This document shows, piece after piece, positions 1-12,600 of a stretch of 64,000 nt of DNA; positions within the stretch are counted from its first letter, which is position 1, and every line of letters begins with the position of its first letter. Location: NCBI GenBank assembly GCA_905178155.1, contig CAJINV010000004.1:218969-282968 (forward strand). Direction: 5' to 3'. The stretch comes from Amoebophrya sp. A120 (lineage: Eukaryota > Sar > Dinophyceae > Syndiniales > Amoebophryaceae). The translations under genes were made by a program, and so were the position numbers. The notes under the pieces were generated by a model. It did not search any database. It had not been told where the DNA came from and saw only the letters and a program-made list of their open reading frames with translations.

Positions 1-142
1 TCAAAGCAGGGACCGCTACTGGGCCGATTGTCTTCGCCCAGATTGCTGCTTCCATGTCCCCGCGCCACCTGGCTGCGACATACGGCAAGAGGGATGGGTC
101 TGCGGCGTTGTGTTTTCAAATGAGGGCTGGCTGGGGAGGGAT

Positions 143-184
143 GGTCGGAGAGGGTTGGTCGGAGAGGGTTGGTTGGAGAGGGTT
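143..184. repeat. Minisatellite, three 14-base units
   Basis: Three tandem copies of GGTCGGAGAGGGTT, the third with one change (GGTTGG). Chance reading frames across it are repeat artefacts. No gene is recognised around it. Confidence 0.75.
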
Positions 185-238
185 GGCAGATATTTTTTTT
201 TCAAGCTTTTGGCAGTATTCAAACGACGTCAGAATCAC

Positions 239-395
239 GCACGTGATTTGTGTACAGTAGATTTAATCTGCATGGTATGGTCAATTGGATGCTGCTCCTA
301 TACGCCACTTTCTAAAAGAAAAACGGCGTACAGGAGCATGCTTCGCTTCACCATACCATGCGGGAAAAATCTACTGTACAGAAACAAGTCGCGTG
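239..395. mobile_element. Foldback (palindromic) element
   Basis: Two arms of about 68 bases are near-perfect reverse complements. The left arm (239-306) contains TGTACAGTAGATTT and GCATGGTATGG; the right arm (324-395) contains the same words inverted. The spacer is only about 17 bases. The structure fits a foldback or MITE-like element, or a long RNA hairpin. No coding potential and no clear target duplication were seen. Confidence 0.65.
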
Positions 396-2150
396 TTTTC
401 GGCGGTCTGAAAGCTAGAAGTCGAGCCCTGCAAAAAATTTTTGCAGACCTCGCGAGCATTTTTTTCGCAAGAAAATGTCGCGGCTTTTTCCCGCTGGCAA
501 CGATCTGCGTGTCGGAGATCTCGCCGCGCGGGTTGTGAAGCTGATCAGCCCAAGGGAGAAACTGCCTCCGTGCGTGAACGCTACAAAAGGCCAAAACTAG
601 CCAGCGCATCGAGTTGGAAACTAGGTCTGCCAGCTTGCCCAAATGCATTAGCGGCTGCTTTCAAAAAGTCGAGAACCAAATCAAACACAGCCGCCCACTG
701 ACTAGTCTCTCACCCAAAACAAAACTGCCTAATTTCGTCAATCGGCCGGGCAGGCTCATTGTTGTATCCTCCTCGGTGTATCTCCTGTCGCATGTCCCCG
801 CCCAGAAATGCGCGCAATGCGGCGCAGGGTCGGCACAGTTAGACGCCCCTGTCCCGAAATTTAATAGCGATGCATGTTGTGCCGCGGTCGTTATGAGTCG
901 AGGGAGGGGGCGACAGGCGAAGGCTTTCCGGGAAGAATGTTAAAGACGCTAGCTGGTTAGAGAAAGCTACTGCAGCGCCGTGAGTCCGGATCTCACTAGC
1001 AATACCATGCCGGGTAGATGTATTCAGTCGGCAGCACCCGAGAAAGCTGCAGCCTTTTTTTTTTCGAAGCCGCGTTTCTTTTCAATTTTGCATGACAAAC
1101 AATGGCGATTTGTACGAGTGCAGGAAATTTACTATGGATACCTTCTACGGCGAGGAAGTGGCGCAAAGAAGGCAGGGCACAATGCGAAAGGGAGCGCCAG
1201 TAGAAGCACGCAAGGGGTGGCCGGGGCCTGTGGGGTCATTCAAACAAAGAAAGCAACGGCCCCGCCCGGCTAGCCACACTCCAGCTTGGCCACAGCCACC
1301 CGAGGGCACAAGGAGGGGAAGGCGCCGTGGGTGGCGACGTGCCACGCAGAGGAAGTAAGGCCCCGGGGGAAAATGCGAACCCCCCCGGGCCTTGCAGACC
1401 AGACCTTGTCGGAAGGCAGCGACCACAGAAGATGGGACAAATTTCAAAGATATGGCTTTTCCCGGCCCCGCCAACCGGGAGAGAAGGGGCGGGGGCAAAT
1501 TAGAAGGGCGCCAAGCCTGCCACCTCCGGCGCGCTGCTTCCGTGCGCCCGGCCCCCTCGCCGGCTACTAGTAAGGTGCCACGCTCGGCGAACTAGCCCCG
1601 CGCGGTCTTTTTTGCTAGCAACATGAGCGCCGCGCGGGCTTCTGTGGCTAAGTACGCTAGTCGCGGCCGTTGCCATCGTTGGGCGCTTTTTGCTAGTCGT
1701 TGCCACCAATGGCAAACACACCTCAGATTCTGTTTTTGGTTAGTCCCGTCGGTAGCCACTTTGTGCGCCCGCTGTCTACTCATAGTCAAGATCTTCAACC
1801 TCAAGCCCACTCGCTGACTAGTTCAGCCCTACTGCGCTCCGATCCCATTTTCTCAACTTTTTCACCCCCATCGCTGCCCAGTACCAGGCCGGCTGCCTGT
1901 GTCCGCAAAAACTGATTAGTCACTTTTTTTGACTTGTAAAGAAGGCGAGCGGTTCTGCATAGTTCACGACACATCAAAAATCTGTGTTGAGCCCGAAAAG
2001 GCGCGCGTGAGACTTTTGCTCCCCAAGAAGTACAAGCGAACGTCTGTTCATGCGGGCTGGGCATGCATGGGCATCGTGAAACGTTCACAAAAACTGTGGC
2101 GCTTGTGTGCGCGTTCCGGATCCAGACCTGCAGCACAACTTGAAGCAAGC
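396..2150. other. No gene recognised
   Basis: About 1.75 kb of mixed composition with only short overlapping frames on both strands. None has a recognisable domain, Cys pattern or introner-bounded structure. No repeat of note was seen. Confidence 0.4.
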
Positions 2151-2187
2151 GTATTCTTCGAGACCCAGACATAGTTTGCAGTTGATA
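2151..2187 (+). mobile_element. Introner family A, right end only
   Basis: This is the inverted form of the family A end (GAGACCCAGACATAGTTTGC, then GATA). The matching left end was not found upstream. The open exon at 2193-2371 starts directly after it. Confidence 0.55.
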
Positions 2188-2192
2188 TGGTG

Positions 2193-2371
2193 CCGGGGGT
2201 TTCTCTTCCGCATATGGAACAGATGAGTACAAACAAATGGGCGGGCTTCGGCGGCTCACGAGAGAAATTATAATACAACCTGCGTATATGGTAGACGAGG
2301 ACGGGGACGAGACCGATGAGGAAAGTTCAAAAGTTATCCAAATCAAGAGGCGCCCCTCCTTGTTCCCATGA
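2193..2371 (+). CDS. Probable last exon of an unrecognised gene
   Basis: A frame stays open from the introner end at 2187 to a TGA at 2369-2371, about 59 residues. It has ordinary protein composition: a Gly/Ser/Tyr start, a basic middle (GGLRRLTRE), an acidic run (DEDGDETDEESS) and a basic tail. No domain is recognised. The element ending at 2187 implies upstream exons that I could not identify. The TGA overlaps a TATATTG word that could open another introner, so the stop may be intronic. Confidence 0.45.
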
Positions 2372-3663
2372 TATATTGCGCAGCAACATGATTATTACAC
2401 AGCAGTACTTTCTGCAGGTGGAAGGCATTGATCTCGGGGAGAAGATTACAAGCCCCCCTGTGCAGTAGGGAAATTGAAAGTCCTAGCTGCTCGGCATCAT
2501 GACAAATGCCACTACGATTGTAACCCAATAAAGAGCTACAAGAACGCATGAGACCGCTCATGAAATGCGCAGCCCTCGCCCCCACTTTACGCGACGAAAC
2601 GGGCGTCGTGCCATGGAGTTTTGGTTCGATCGGCTAGACCCAGTCGCGGTTGATTGGGGTCCGATATTGTTCCTCTGTATGGCCGCACGAAGTACGGCTA
2701 AAGGTGCCTGAAAAGGCATGAGAACTGGCCCCAGTCTTGATGATGTGTCAGACTGGGGATTCGGCCCGCGGCTCTAGCGTTGAGGGTTCGAGTAGCCTCT
2801 TAGGCAGCCCCACAATATGGAGCAAGGCATCGGGATAAGGATATGGTTGGCAGTTGCCTCCTGAAAAAGACGTATGCAGTTGCGGCGGACACACAGTGTG
2901 GTGTAGGAAAGGCTCCGTCGGAGCCTTTTTCTCTAGTTTTCCAGCCAGGTAGTGGGGGCTTTCGGCCGGGTTGGTGCAGATTAAACCTCAATGGTTTATT
3001 GGGGCCAAACGGCACGGCATGAGCTGCCTGTGGCATTGCAGGAGAGAAGGCTTCGGCAGCCGGTAGGATAGTTCTATAGCTTTGGATCGGACGAGCCCAG
3101 TTGACCGGCATGGCATAAGTATGAGGCCGCTTTGGATGGTTGACAGGCACAGGCACGAAGTGGAACCAAGAAAGAGAAAGCGCAGCGTGTCGGAGGTAGA
3201 ATCTTTTTTGGGTTGCAGGAAGTGCTCTTGTGACCTTGTGTAGCTTGTAGTTGGAGTTGGTACCCCCCCGGTCCGGCAAAACACTCCGGAAGATGGCAGC
3301 CATCTGTAGGACCGAAGATGGTGCTATGACTGCGGCATTGCAGATGAAGCATTGGAGTAGTACATGGCTTCTTGGGTGGTCTGTAGCCGTCGCTTGGCTC
3401 TGGGCATCAATGTGGTCTCCCGACTATGACCGCGGGCGGTTTCTTTATTTTGGTTTTCGTTCGCTGCGCCGCGGCGGTGCTCTGTGCCAGGTTGAAGGTC
3501 GTGCTCTCCTGTAGCCTACGAGGACCGTCGAGTAACCAAGACCCGAAGAACTTATCGGACCCGAGGAACTCATCGGAGCCGTGTTTTTGGGCGGTGTTGG
3601 TTGCTGTAGGGGCCCTGTCTGTCTATCTATCTATCATTTCTTTCGAAAACAGGTTGCTCTGTA
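2372..3663. other. No firm gene; possible signal-peptide start at 3426
   Basis: No element ends or recognisable protein were found here. The ATG at 3426 opens a frame beginning MTAGGFFILVFVRCAAAVLC, which resembles a signal peptide and could be the first exon of the PAN gene downstream. No intron linking it to the exon at 3664 was identified, so the link is speculative. Confidence 0.3.
2729..2758. other. Hairpin with 9-bp perfect stem
   Basis: CCCCAGTCT (2729-2737) pairs perfectly with AGACTGGGG (2750-2758) across a 12-base loop. Smaller hairpins lie just upstream. It does not fold as a tRNA. Function unknown. Confidence 0.5.
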
Positions 3664-6600
3664 GGGGGGTGGAGGAGGTCTTGGTATTGGCGTTCTACGC
3701 GACAAAAGTCCACCACGCATTTGCGTGCAGAAATCTACCCGATTGACGACCTCGAGTCCTCTCTTGATTGAGTTTGGAAAGGGGGGAGAGCCTTTCACCA
3801 CAAAACCAGTTCAGACGTACCCAGAGCTGGATGGCCGCCTCACGTTCGAGGAGTGCGTGCACGCCTGCTTGTGGTATTTGGAGCCGAGCGTGGAGAGATA
3901 TCGGGATAGAAACGTCCCTACGCCATTAACTCCGGTCAGAAACTTCTATCTAGTAACTCTCTTTGTTTTGTGACTATTGATTCCCGTTTAGGTATCTATA
4001 TGTCACTTTTCAGCCAATATTCTTGCAAATGAACAAAAGCGTCACCTATTTACTACAGTGCGCAGTCGCATGTCTGACGAGCTGCGCATTATCATGCAGA
4101 CGCACCATCTTCGTAGCTCCATGCAAAATGACGGCCGTAGAATTTAGGATCTTCGCGCTTCTCAGAGCTAATTCTTCCAAATTTTGTTTTCAAAACGATG
4201 CGAGTTTTTCGTCTCTTCTAGCGTACTAACGCAGGACTGCCCACTCAACTAGTATCAAGCCCATGCCGCGTCTAAACGTCTAGAGAACGAAGACGCCCAA
4301 CAGCGTTGGGCCTGACATCTCGACCTTCGCGCCGTTTGGTTTTAGAGCTTGGGGCCTAGAGTTTCGGATTTCTCGCCGTTGGCCAGCGGCGGCCGTCCTG
4401 GCGCAGCCACTAGTGACCTTAGTTCGGTTCGCGCGGCCCTGGTTGTACTTTTTGACATAAATAACCGAGACAATGCAGCTATCTCCTTGCGCTTGCGTGA
4501 GCGCCACCACGTGCTTGCTCCGCGGGTCGCCTCAGTTCGTAGGCCAGGAACTGTGGCCAGGCTACAGCTTGCGTCCTGAGCCTCAGCCTCTTCAAGTTAT
4601 GCACGGCAAACCTTCCTGGGTCTGGATCTGGAACACAAACAGCGCAAACCTTGTCATGCGTGTTTTCTAGGCCCCCCAATTCCAATGAGCAGGTCTGGGA
4701 TTCAAGACGTAGCGCGACAGATTCTGCGCGGTCTTTCTCTTGCCTCTCCTTGATGAGAAAATCCCTCTCAACTTTCTCCAACAGTGAGCAACTTTTGGCA
4801 ATCACGCAGTGGAGACTTTTGCGTGACCCGCGGGACGTCTCAGAAGTTTGCGACTTTCTGGACTGAGTCATATTTGCGACGCGTAGGCACTAGTCGGCGC
4901 ACTGCAATGAGCAGCATAGCACCTGCTCTACATTGGGCCCGTAAATGGAGTACTATCTTCACTCTTTCAGCAATTTCGAGCTCCCTCGTGTCAATGTGTG
5001 AAGTCTTCTCGTGCCTCGATTCGGTCTTTTTGGAGATGAACAAAAACGCACCATAGTGAAGATTGCAACGCTGCAAGACAGCTCTAGAATTTTTGTGACT
5101 CATGCGTGACACGTTTCCTCGGCTATGAATTGTAGTCGTGCCTATTTCTCGGTCGCAATCCTGATGCGCCGATCGCATCCTAGCTCATATCAAATTTAGA
5201 ATCGCGATTTAATGACATATCTACCTCGGTAGATCCTTTTCGTGTAGTAACTGGGATTTGGGGTCCCCCGTTCGCACTATATCGGCTGGCAGATCCGTAG
5301 AAGCTATTGCACGTTTGCGATCTCCTCCCCTAGAGTGGGGAGGAGCGATGTAGAGTCATCGATATGTGCGTCTGGGGGACGTAGGTTTAGGTGAATTTTT
5401 GCCCTTTTGTTCTACACCGAAGTAGGTGGCGCCAGTGAGGGCATCCCCCAGCGGGGGGAGTTTATTCCTTTTTTCTCACCATAGAGGGTGGCCCCAGCGG
5501 GGGCAGTTTAGCGTGGGCGCGAAAGCCATTGTGAGTTAGGGCCAGCAAGGCCACAGCAGGTTGCTACGATTTCTTTTTCAATCCATGTCTTCGTAGAGAC
5601 ATGGAAGTTTTCTGATACTCATGCTTCAACTGCGCGGCAGGTGAGTACTTGTCTTTGAAGAGCTTGAGGCTCTGTTTATTTTTGCTCAAATGAAGGAAGG
5701 TCTTCAAAAACAAAGGATACGCGCTCAGAGTGTTAGATCGGAAATTGGATCCGACAGTGTGCGGAATGTTAGATGTAGGGCTCGGGTAGCTAGGTCGCTT
5801 CTGAGGCCCCGCGCCAAGTCAACCTTTCTCTCTTTCTCTTCTACTACCAGGCTGCTGTAGTGCTTTTGAGGGCAGATAGTGGTCCGTTCCTTTCCAGATC
5901 TAAGTCTCAGTAGGTGCCGTTAGGGCGATGTGTGGATTTGTCTTACCTTGTCTATCACAACTTTGATTGCAAACATGGCTCGGGGCCGCCCGCATACGTA
6001 TTCATTTAGAGGGCCAGCGCCCAGTGTCTTCGGGACACGTTCTCCGCAATCTTCTCACGCAAGAGCATGGCAGGCGTTCAAAGTGCAGAAAGGCCTGGAG
6101 CAGGCCCGGGAAGTTGGGATTGCGGATTTTCGACAGTTTGCCGCTTTTCTTTTGGCCCAGGGGTTTACCTCTGCGGCGGGTTACCTGTCTTCAGCAGTGA
6201 CGCTAGAAGGGGAGGCGGGAAGAATTAAAAACATTTTATTCCCCCGGCAGCTCCTCGGTCTGCAGCGGGCAATCGGCCGGTACTTGAAATCGCAGAACCT
6301 TCAACCGAAGAAGGCAACGCCCATCTTTTTGGCTTCCCTGGGCCGTATGACACAGCGGGAGAAAGAAATTTTAGTAGTGGCCTCGGCGCTAGGGATCCGT
6401 GGCGACACCCTGACGGCGATTAGCCGCTCGCAGGTCTTCCTGCGTAGGCAGGGAGGTGTGACCCGGTCAGCAGCTTTGATGGTCCGCAAGGACAAAACCT
6501 CGCAGCTACGCCGCATGGAGGTGCTCTGCATGTGTAAGAAGAGCCGGGTGAATGTTTGCCCGGTGTGCTCAGTTGAGAACTGGGCCACGTTGTTTCCGAT

Positions 6601-9600
6601 ATCGAAGTGCGAGTTCATGTCTGCCTGTAGGCTAGCCGAGACGAGTGGCCATGGGCCACGTCGTACGTGTGCGATCACGTCGCGCTTAGCATGGAATAGG
6701 AAGAAAGCCGCCAAAGCTCGGCAAAAGCTTGTGGCGGTGGTCTCCAATAGGCAGGGCTGGTCTCTTCAGGCTAGGAGCCTGTCCTTTTTCGAATACAGTG
6801 ATGACTTTGCGCGATTCTCTGACCAGGAGCAGCAGCTTCTATGCTGCTGGTCTCCGGAGGAGGACGACCTGGAGTGAACGCCTGGTGCATTATGTTTCAG
6901 CTCGAGCTACAGGCACTGCACAGCTGGAAACTTCCAAATCGTTTTCTAAAAAACCAGAGTCCGCATAGCGCAGAAATATATTTGCTTCACTTTTGTCCAG
7001 TGGCGGTCTGTTCTATTTCGTGCACGAGTCGCTCGGAAATTGTTGCTACATAAATTTGTTGGTCCCAAATCTAAAATCTGTCAGATCTTGAGCCCAGGGC
7101 TAGCCCGATTTTTCTTGACAGATACGAAATGCGAGTGGTTGAGTATGTTTAGGTCGGTATGGGAAAATCTTTGATCGCAGCAGGAGACGCTGCTTGTAAA
7201 TGGGATCTGGGCCCTCCCCCCCCCTCCCACTTTGGGTTCAGACCGGTTTCTTCTCGCTTATTTTCCACGTACAGGGGACCACGTTAGATACGAGCAAGTG
7301 TATCTTGCCACTTAGTTCACATTCACACTCACATTGAGCATCGCTTTTAGGTTCAGATACAAGATGCCCGCGAAAGCAAAAGCAAAGGCGAAGCACCCGG
7401 CCAAAGCTAAAGCTCCGGCCAAGCCCAAGGGGAAGGCGCCGCCCCACAAGGCGAAAGCGGTTAAGGCGGTCGCTAAACCGTTTGCGAAAGTGAAAGCCCC
7501 GCCGATGGCGGCCCCCGAAGTTGAAGAAGATGAGATTTGCGCTGCTCTTCTCGCGGAGGAAGAGGGCGAGGCGGGTCCGGCCCGCAAGGGCCCGCCCCCG
7601 GTGAAGAAGCGGAAGGCCGTGCAAGATTTTAGTGACAGTGAGGTCGAGGCCTTTGGGATCTCGCGATCCGAATTATTAGCGCACCAGCGGGAGCCTTCCC
7701 CACTTGATTCGCTGTCCTCGGTAGATGTGCCCGCGGAGAGCCTGGCACGAGCTGTGCTGGACTACAACGGTGTTAGGTCGCTCCACATCTGCAGTAGCGT
7801 GGAGATCAAGGCGCTTAAGGGCATCAAGGCCCTCAATGCTTCGGAGCGGGCCGAAGTGAAGATGATTTTGTCGTCCGCGCCTAAACATAGAACCGCGCAG
7901 ACGACTCGCTTCGGGATTTTCTTTGCAGACCATTTCACTGAACAGGCTTACGGGGTACGAGCGAAGATTGATGCTAGGTTGCCGCTCGAGGATCTGGCGT
8001 CCTACTACAAAGCCGAAAAGGGGTCGCCTACCACTAACGTTATGCTGATTCGCAACACACATAAAGTGCTCCGGAACTCCGACCTGGTTTCAGAGGCGGA
8101 GTTTCATGATTTGACTGCCCTGGGGGAGTCGCGCCGGCTGGATCCGGCTCAGTACCGCGATATCCTGAACGGCGAAGTGCGCGGGGGCACACAGGGCTTC
8201 GGGGCCCGTGTCGTTGGGCAGATTCGCTCTTTACAGATCCCGGCACCGCCTAAACAACTCGCTCCACGTCCCCCGGGTCCGGGTCCTGCCCCGCCCGGGC
8301 GTGCTTCTTCCTCCGGAATCCCTAAGGTCTGGGATCCGGTGAGAGGTGAAGAAATTTTGGCTACTACTTCCAACGTGGGGATTGTTTGCCACGACTTTCT
8401 TCGTGGCCGCTGTAATCGCGGAAGCAGCTGCAGATTCCCGCACGTGTTGCGGTCTCCCTTTGTGATAAAAGATTTGAGAGGGGACGCGCAAGCGCCTCCG
8501 AAGTAGGCACTGCAGCATGTGCAGTTTAGTTTTAGAGGTTGGCCCTCGCCTTCGGCCAAGTGGGTCCGTCGGCGTGTTGCTTTTTACTACTCCTACATGA
8601 ACAAATCCATGCTGGCCTGGTTGCTCTTGGATTTTAGCTCCTAGCGAAAGCTTTGCTCTGTTGTGAGAACAAGATGTGAGTGTGATTGTTGTGAGTGGAA
8701 ATTAGAAACGTTCCGGGCCCCCTTGGCCTGGTACTTATTTCGCGGTCTGGCGTGGCCAGGCTCGCGGGGTGTTCCCTTTGTTGCCCTCGGTCTACATTGC
8801 TCCCTGCATTCCGTCTCTGTTGATTAGGTGTAGATGCCGGTTAGATTCCGAGATCGGAGTGGTAGTTGTGCTCACGAGGTGTTTGTGAGCTGTTAACCTT
8901 CGGTCGAGAGGAGAGTGGCTCTTCACCCCCCGTGGGTTGTCTTTCATTGTGTAGCATAGACATGCTCAGCGGTCGGTCTCGTGTTGCCACGGGGATGAGG
9001 GTTGTTTGGCACTGGCGGTAACCAATCCGTTACCCTTGCAAACTCACCTCCTTGGCGGCGCGGTACTTTGTGATCGTTATGCTCATGCTCTTCTCACCCC
9101 TCAGTTCCCGTGCTGACACGAGACCGCGCCCAGGTTGGCTACTTAGTACACTCGCTTTTCTTGTTTTTCACATTCTGGTGGTTTTTCTCTTGTCGCTTAC
9201 ACCACAGGGTGTGGGTGCTATCTGGGCCCACCCCCCACACTCTACTGTGGAACCGTCGCGAGCGACGGTTTCGCCTTTTTCCTTTGAGGGAGAATTTTAC
9301 TTCCGTTTCACAGAGTCGCGCTCGCCAGCGTAGTGCAGCATCAGAATGGAGTCCTCGCCGGCTGACAAGGTTTCTGCCTTTCTCTCTCGGGTCCAGCGGG
9401 ACCGGGACAGGTTTCTACCAGGTTTGTCGCAGGACAGGAGCCACCCGGCCTTTTCGGGTCGGCGACTGATCTCGCGGCACAACGAACAGTGCCTGCGCGA
9501 AGGCCACAGCTCGTCCTTTGGGGATTTCTCGGACCGGATTCTGGCGGGCGTTTACTGGCTGGCCTGTGCCCGGGCGGACCCAGCGACCGTCTCTCGCTCG

Positions 9601-12600
9601 GAGCAGGTCTTGGCAGGTGGTTGGAAGGATACCAGGCCAATCCGGTCGAAGTTCAACTTCGGGGTTATTGAGAAGATTGGCAGAGAGTCTGCTTTTTCGG
9701 GTTTCTCGCATGTATGGCGGGTTTTAGCTTCCGGGGGGGAATCGGTCGGCCCCACTGCGGCTCAAGACTTTTGGCCGTCGAAACTCATGAAGGCGTCGGA
9801 GGGTGGACGTTTGCCCCCGGCCCCAACTACCGGCTCCGGTTCGGGGGACCTAGCAGCCTCGGTTGAGGGTGCGGAAAATATTTCGCGCCTGCGGCAGCGC
9901 AGCTCATCGTGGATGCCGGGTGAAGATGTCAAGCACTGCTGGGATACTACAATCCAAGAAACCGAGGACGGCTGGCTCCAGGGTCCTTTTACCCTGGACG
10001 AAGCTTGGGAAAAGGGGGCGCGCATCCTTCTGACTCGTTTTGCACACCATGAGGCGGACAAGATCCGCCTCTGCGACAATGGTGTGCCTTTGAATGTTTG
10101 CTCCGACATCTCGTCGTCGATGCCGATTCCGTCGGTTCATCATGCTCTCGCCCTTGCTTCGAGCTCGGCGATTTTACTAGAAGAAGGCGGCCCGCCGCGG
10201 GTTGACTTCTGGCGGGATTTGCGGGTGTTTGACCAAGGGGGCAACCGGGCAGACCCCCTGGCCTGTGAAGAGTATGATTTTGATCCTTTCCCGGATGCCC
10301 GCCCGTCCGACCCGGGCTGGCGGGAGGTTGCTTGGGCGGCTTTGGACCACATACCGAACTTCGACGCAGCGGAGGATGGTGCGGACCCTGAGGGTGCGGG
10401 GCTCTGCCAGTGGGTTATCGACATTGCCAACGCTTACAAGAATGTAAGCATTTCGAAGGCGGGGAGCGCGACGAACTGGATCGGGGTTTTCGACCCCAAG
10501 GCGAAGGCCTACAAAGCCTTCCGCGGCCTCACGCTCCTGTTTGGGAACATTCACTCCGTTACGGAGTGGTTGATTGTTGGGCAGTTTCTGGCCTTCTGCG
10601 TTCGGTGGCTTTTCTGCGTGGCCTTGATCATCTATATAGATGATATGACCGGCACGGCGCCCCGCAGGGTTCGCCGTCTCCTGATGCGCGCCATTGTGTA
10701 CATGTTGGAGGTTTTGGGTTTTCCTTGGAAGCCGAAGAAGGTCAAGTGGGGGCGCACCGCTTTGCGGGTTTTGGGCTTGGATTTTGACGTGTCGCAATCG
10801 CCTCCCACGATGCAGTTGTCGGAAGTGAAGCGCGCCACCCTTCGGGCGGCCCTGGTTGAAGTCTTGGGGGCGGGGGAGCTCAGTCCCGCGCGGGCTTCCA
10901 CCCTTTCCGGGAAGTTCCTTTTCCCCTTCTCACTGCTGGTGGGCCGGCGTCTAAATGGCTTGCTGAAGCCGGTCTTTCGGCGTGGAGGTTTGTTTCATTC
11001 TCGCGCCACCTGCCTTCCCTTGGGTTCCGGTTGTGCGGCGAGCTTACGCTTCATGGCGGCCTGCCTCCCGGTCCTTCCTCCGATTTCCTTCTTACGAGTG
11101 GGCCTCCCGGTGGAGGTGTGCTACTCGGACGCGAGTTGGAAGCGGGGGCGAGGTATTCTCGGCGGGGTCCGTCTTCTGCAGGAGGGTGCCTTCCAGGCGT
11201 TCCGCCACCCGGTCTCGCGGGCGGATAATTTTCCATCCGCCTCTTGGGGGTCTTTCCCGATCAACGTGTTGGAGAGTTTTACACCGGTCATTCTGTTGAT
11301 GCTCTGGGGCCCGACCTTGTCGCACAAGCGGGTCGTATTCTTTCTGGACAACACCACTGCGGTGGGGGTTTTGCGGAGTCGATCGGGCGAGCGCGCTCAC
11401 CTGTCGGTGGTAGCGGCTTTATTTTGGAGTTTGTGTGCCCGTTTTGCCATAGTGCCGTACTTCGAGTGGCTCCCCTCCGGGGAAAATGTTGCTGACGCGA
11501 CTACCCGCGATGCACTTTGGGCGCAGTTCTGTCGGGTGGCTAGGGTGCAGCTTCATTCCTGTGTCGCTTTGGGGGATGAGATTCAGAGGTTCCTGACCAC
11601 GGTGGCGACCCCGCTTGAAGATCCTTGTGAGCTGCTGGATTCTATTCCGGCTGAGGAGTTGCTGGCTCAAGTTTGAGCCACTCCGCGATGTTTTTTGCGC
11701 TTGCCCTGTACCCTTTTGTTTTGAGATCCGCCTGTGGACTCAGTGTGCAGATGTTTCTGGACGGTATGACGTCTCTTCTTCAAATACATTTTCCACCTTT
11801 GGGTATGCGATTTACTGCTTCGCGGGCCCAGGCTTGTCATGTGATCCCACTCAGAAAACAGTGTTCCCACTTCTACCACTGGCGGTTTTGTTTGGGTTTC
11901 TTCCCGTGTCTACTTGTCCCTCGCTTTGGGATTTCGTTTGTTCCACTTCGGCGTAGGGCCTTGCCGAGGGCAATTGGGGCGGGGCTGGGTCTCCCCTCAT
12001 TCAACCACCTGCTGTGGGGTTCTGAGGGGTCTTGCCCTGTTTGGCAAGGTGGTGGTGAGGCGTGCTGGGCCTCGGTTTTGGGAGGTAGGCCCAGGACGCT
12101 TTACCCAGCCCCAACGGCGCGGTCCAACGGGCCGCTCGGGTTTAGGGATACCACATGGAAGGAACGAAACGAAAACTAGAAATAGAATTATGAATACGCC
12201 TCCCCTGTGGAGCTGGGTGAGAAATGTTCATCCGCTCGTGCGAATAAGTATGCATCGACAAGCCTGAGCGGGGGTTGGGGGCGTTTTTACTATGGGTAGC
12301 CAAGAAGAACACGACAATACCGACAAAATCAATACGACGGCTGTCGTATGGAGTGCAAATGTGTCTACGTCTGGAAGAATGCAAGACTTGTCAGGTTTAT
12401 CTAAAATGGCTCTGGTTTCGTGACGCGTGTGCGCAAAGAGCTCCCCTTGCGTGCGATGTGTCGATGGCAGTGTGCGTTTTAGATTTTCATGCGCAGCGCA
12501 TACCTGTGCGAAGATCTTTCGTGCTTGTTTGTTGGATGGAATTCTTCAGCTTAAGTAGGCCCATGCGACGACGCCTCTGCATTTTCTTTTCGTGCGCGTC

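Larger units (their letters stand above)
5200..12240 (+). mobile_element. DIRS-like (tyrosine recombinase) retroelement
   Basis: Three long ORFs on one strand are separated by 486 and 839 bases: tyrosine recombinase, gag-like protein, reverse transcriptase/RNase H. Known DIRS-type elements usually run gag, RT-RNase H, recombinase, so recombinase-first is unusual. It could be a real arrangement or a circular permutation, since DIRS elements are thought to insert from circular DNA. I found no convincing split or inverted terminal repeats, so the limits are approximate. The ORFs are uninterrupted, which suggests a fairly recent insertion. No integrase or protease is seen. Confidence 0.75.
3899..12298 (+). 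mobile_element. Introner family C, expanded to 8.4 kb by a nested retroelement
   Basis: The left end at 3899 reads TATCGGGATAGAAACGTCCC, matching the family C end TATCCTATGTAAAAACGTCC. The right end (about 12270-12298, GGGGGCGTTTTTAC then GGGTA) is the inverted form. The 5-base flanks no longer match (AGAGA / GCCAA). Removing 3899-12303 joins ...PSVER to EEHDN in frame inside a PAN module. The DIRS-like element lies inside this intron. Confidence 0.6.

Noticed and set aside
2660-2790. tRNA or other folded RNA gene
   Set aside because: Several short hairpins occur, but there is no cloverleaf, no anticodon arm and no B-box.
5975-6877. Bacterial or phage integrase
   Set aside because: The Arg, His-x-x-Arg and Tyr pattern fits any tyrosine recombinase, but the neighbouring DIRS-type RT and the eukaryotic introner context point to a retroelement.
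10177-10797. Minus-strand frame opposite the RT gene
   Set aside because: It is a shadow of the reverse transcriptase ORF; the + strand has clear catalytic motifs.
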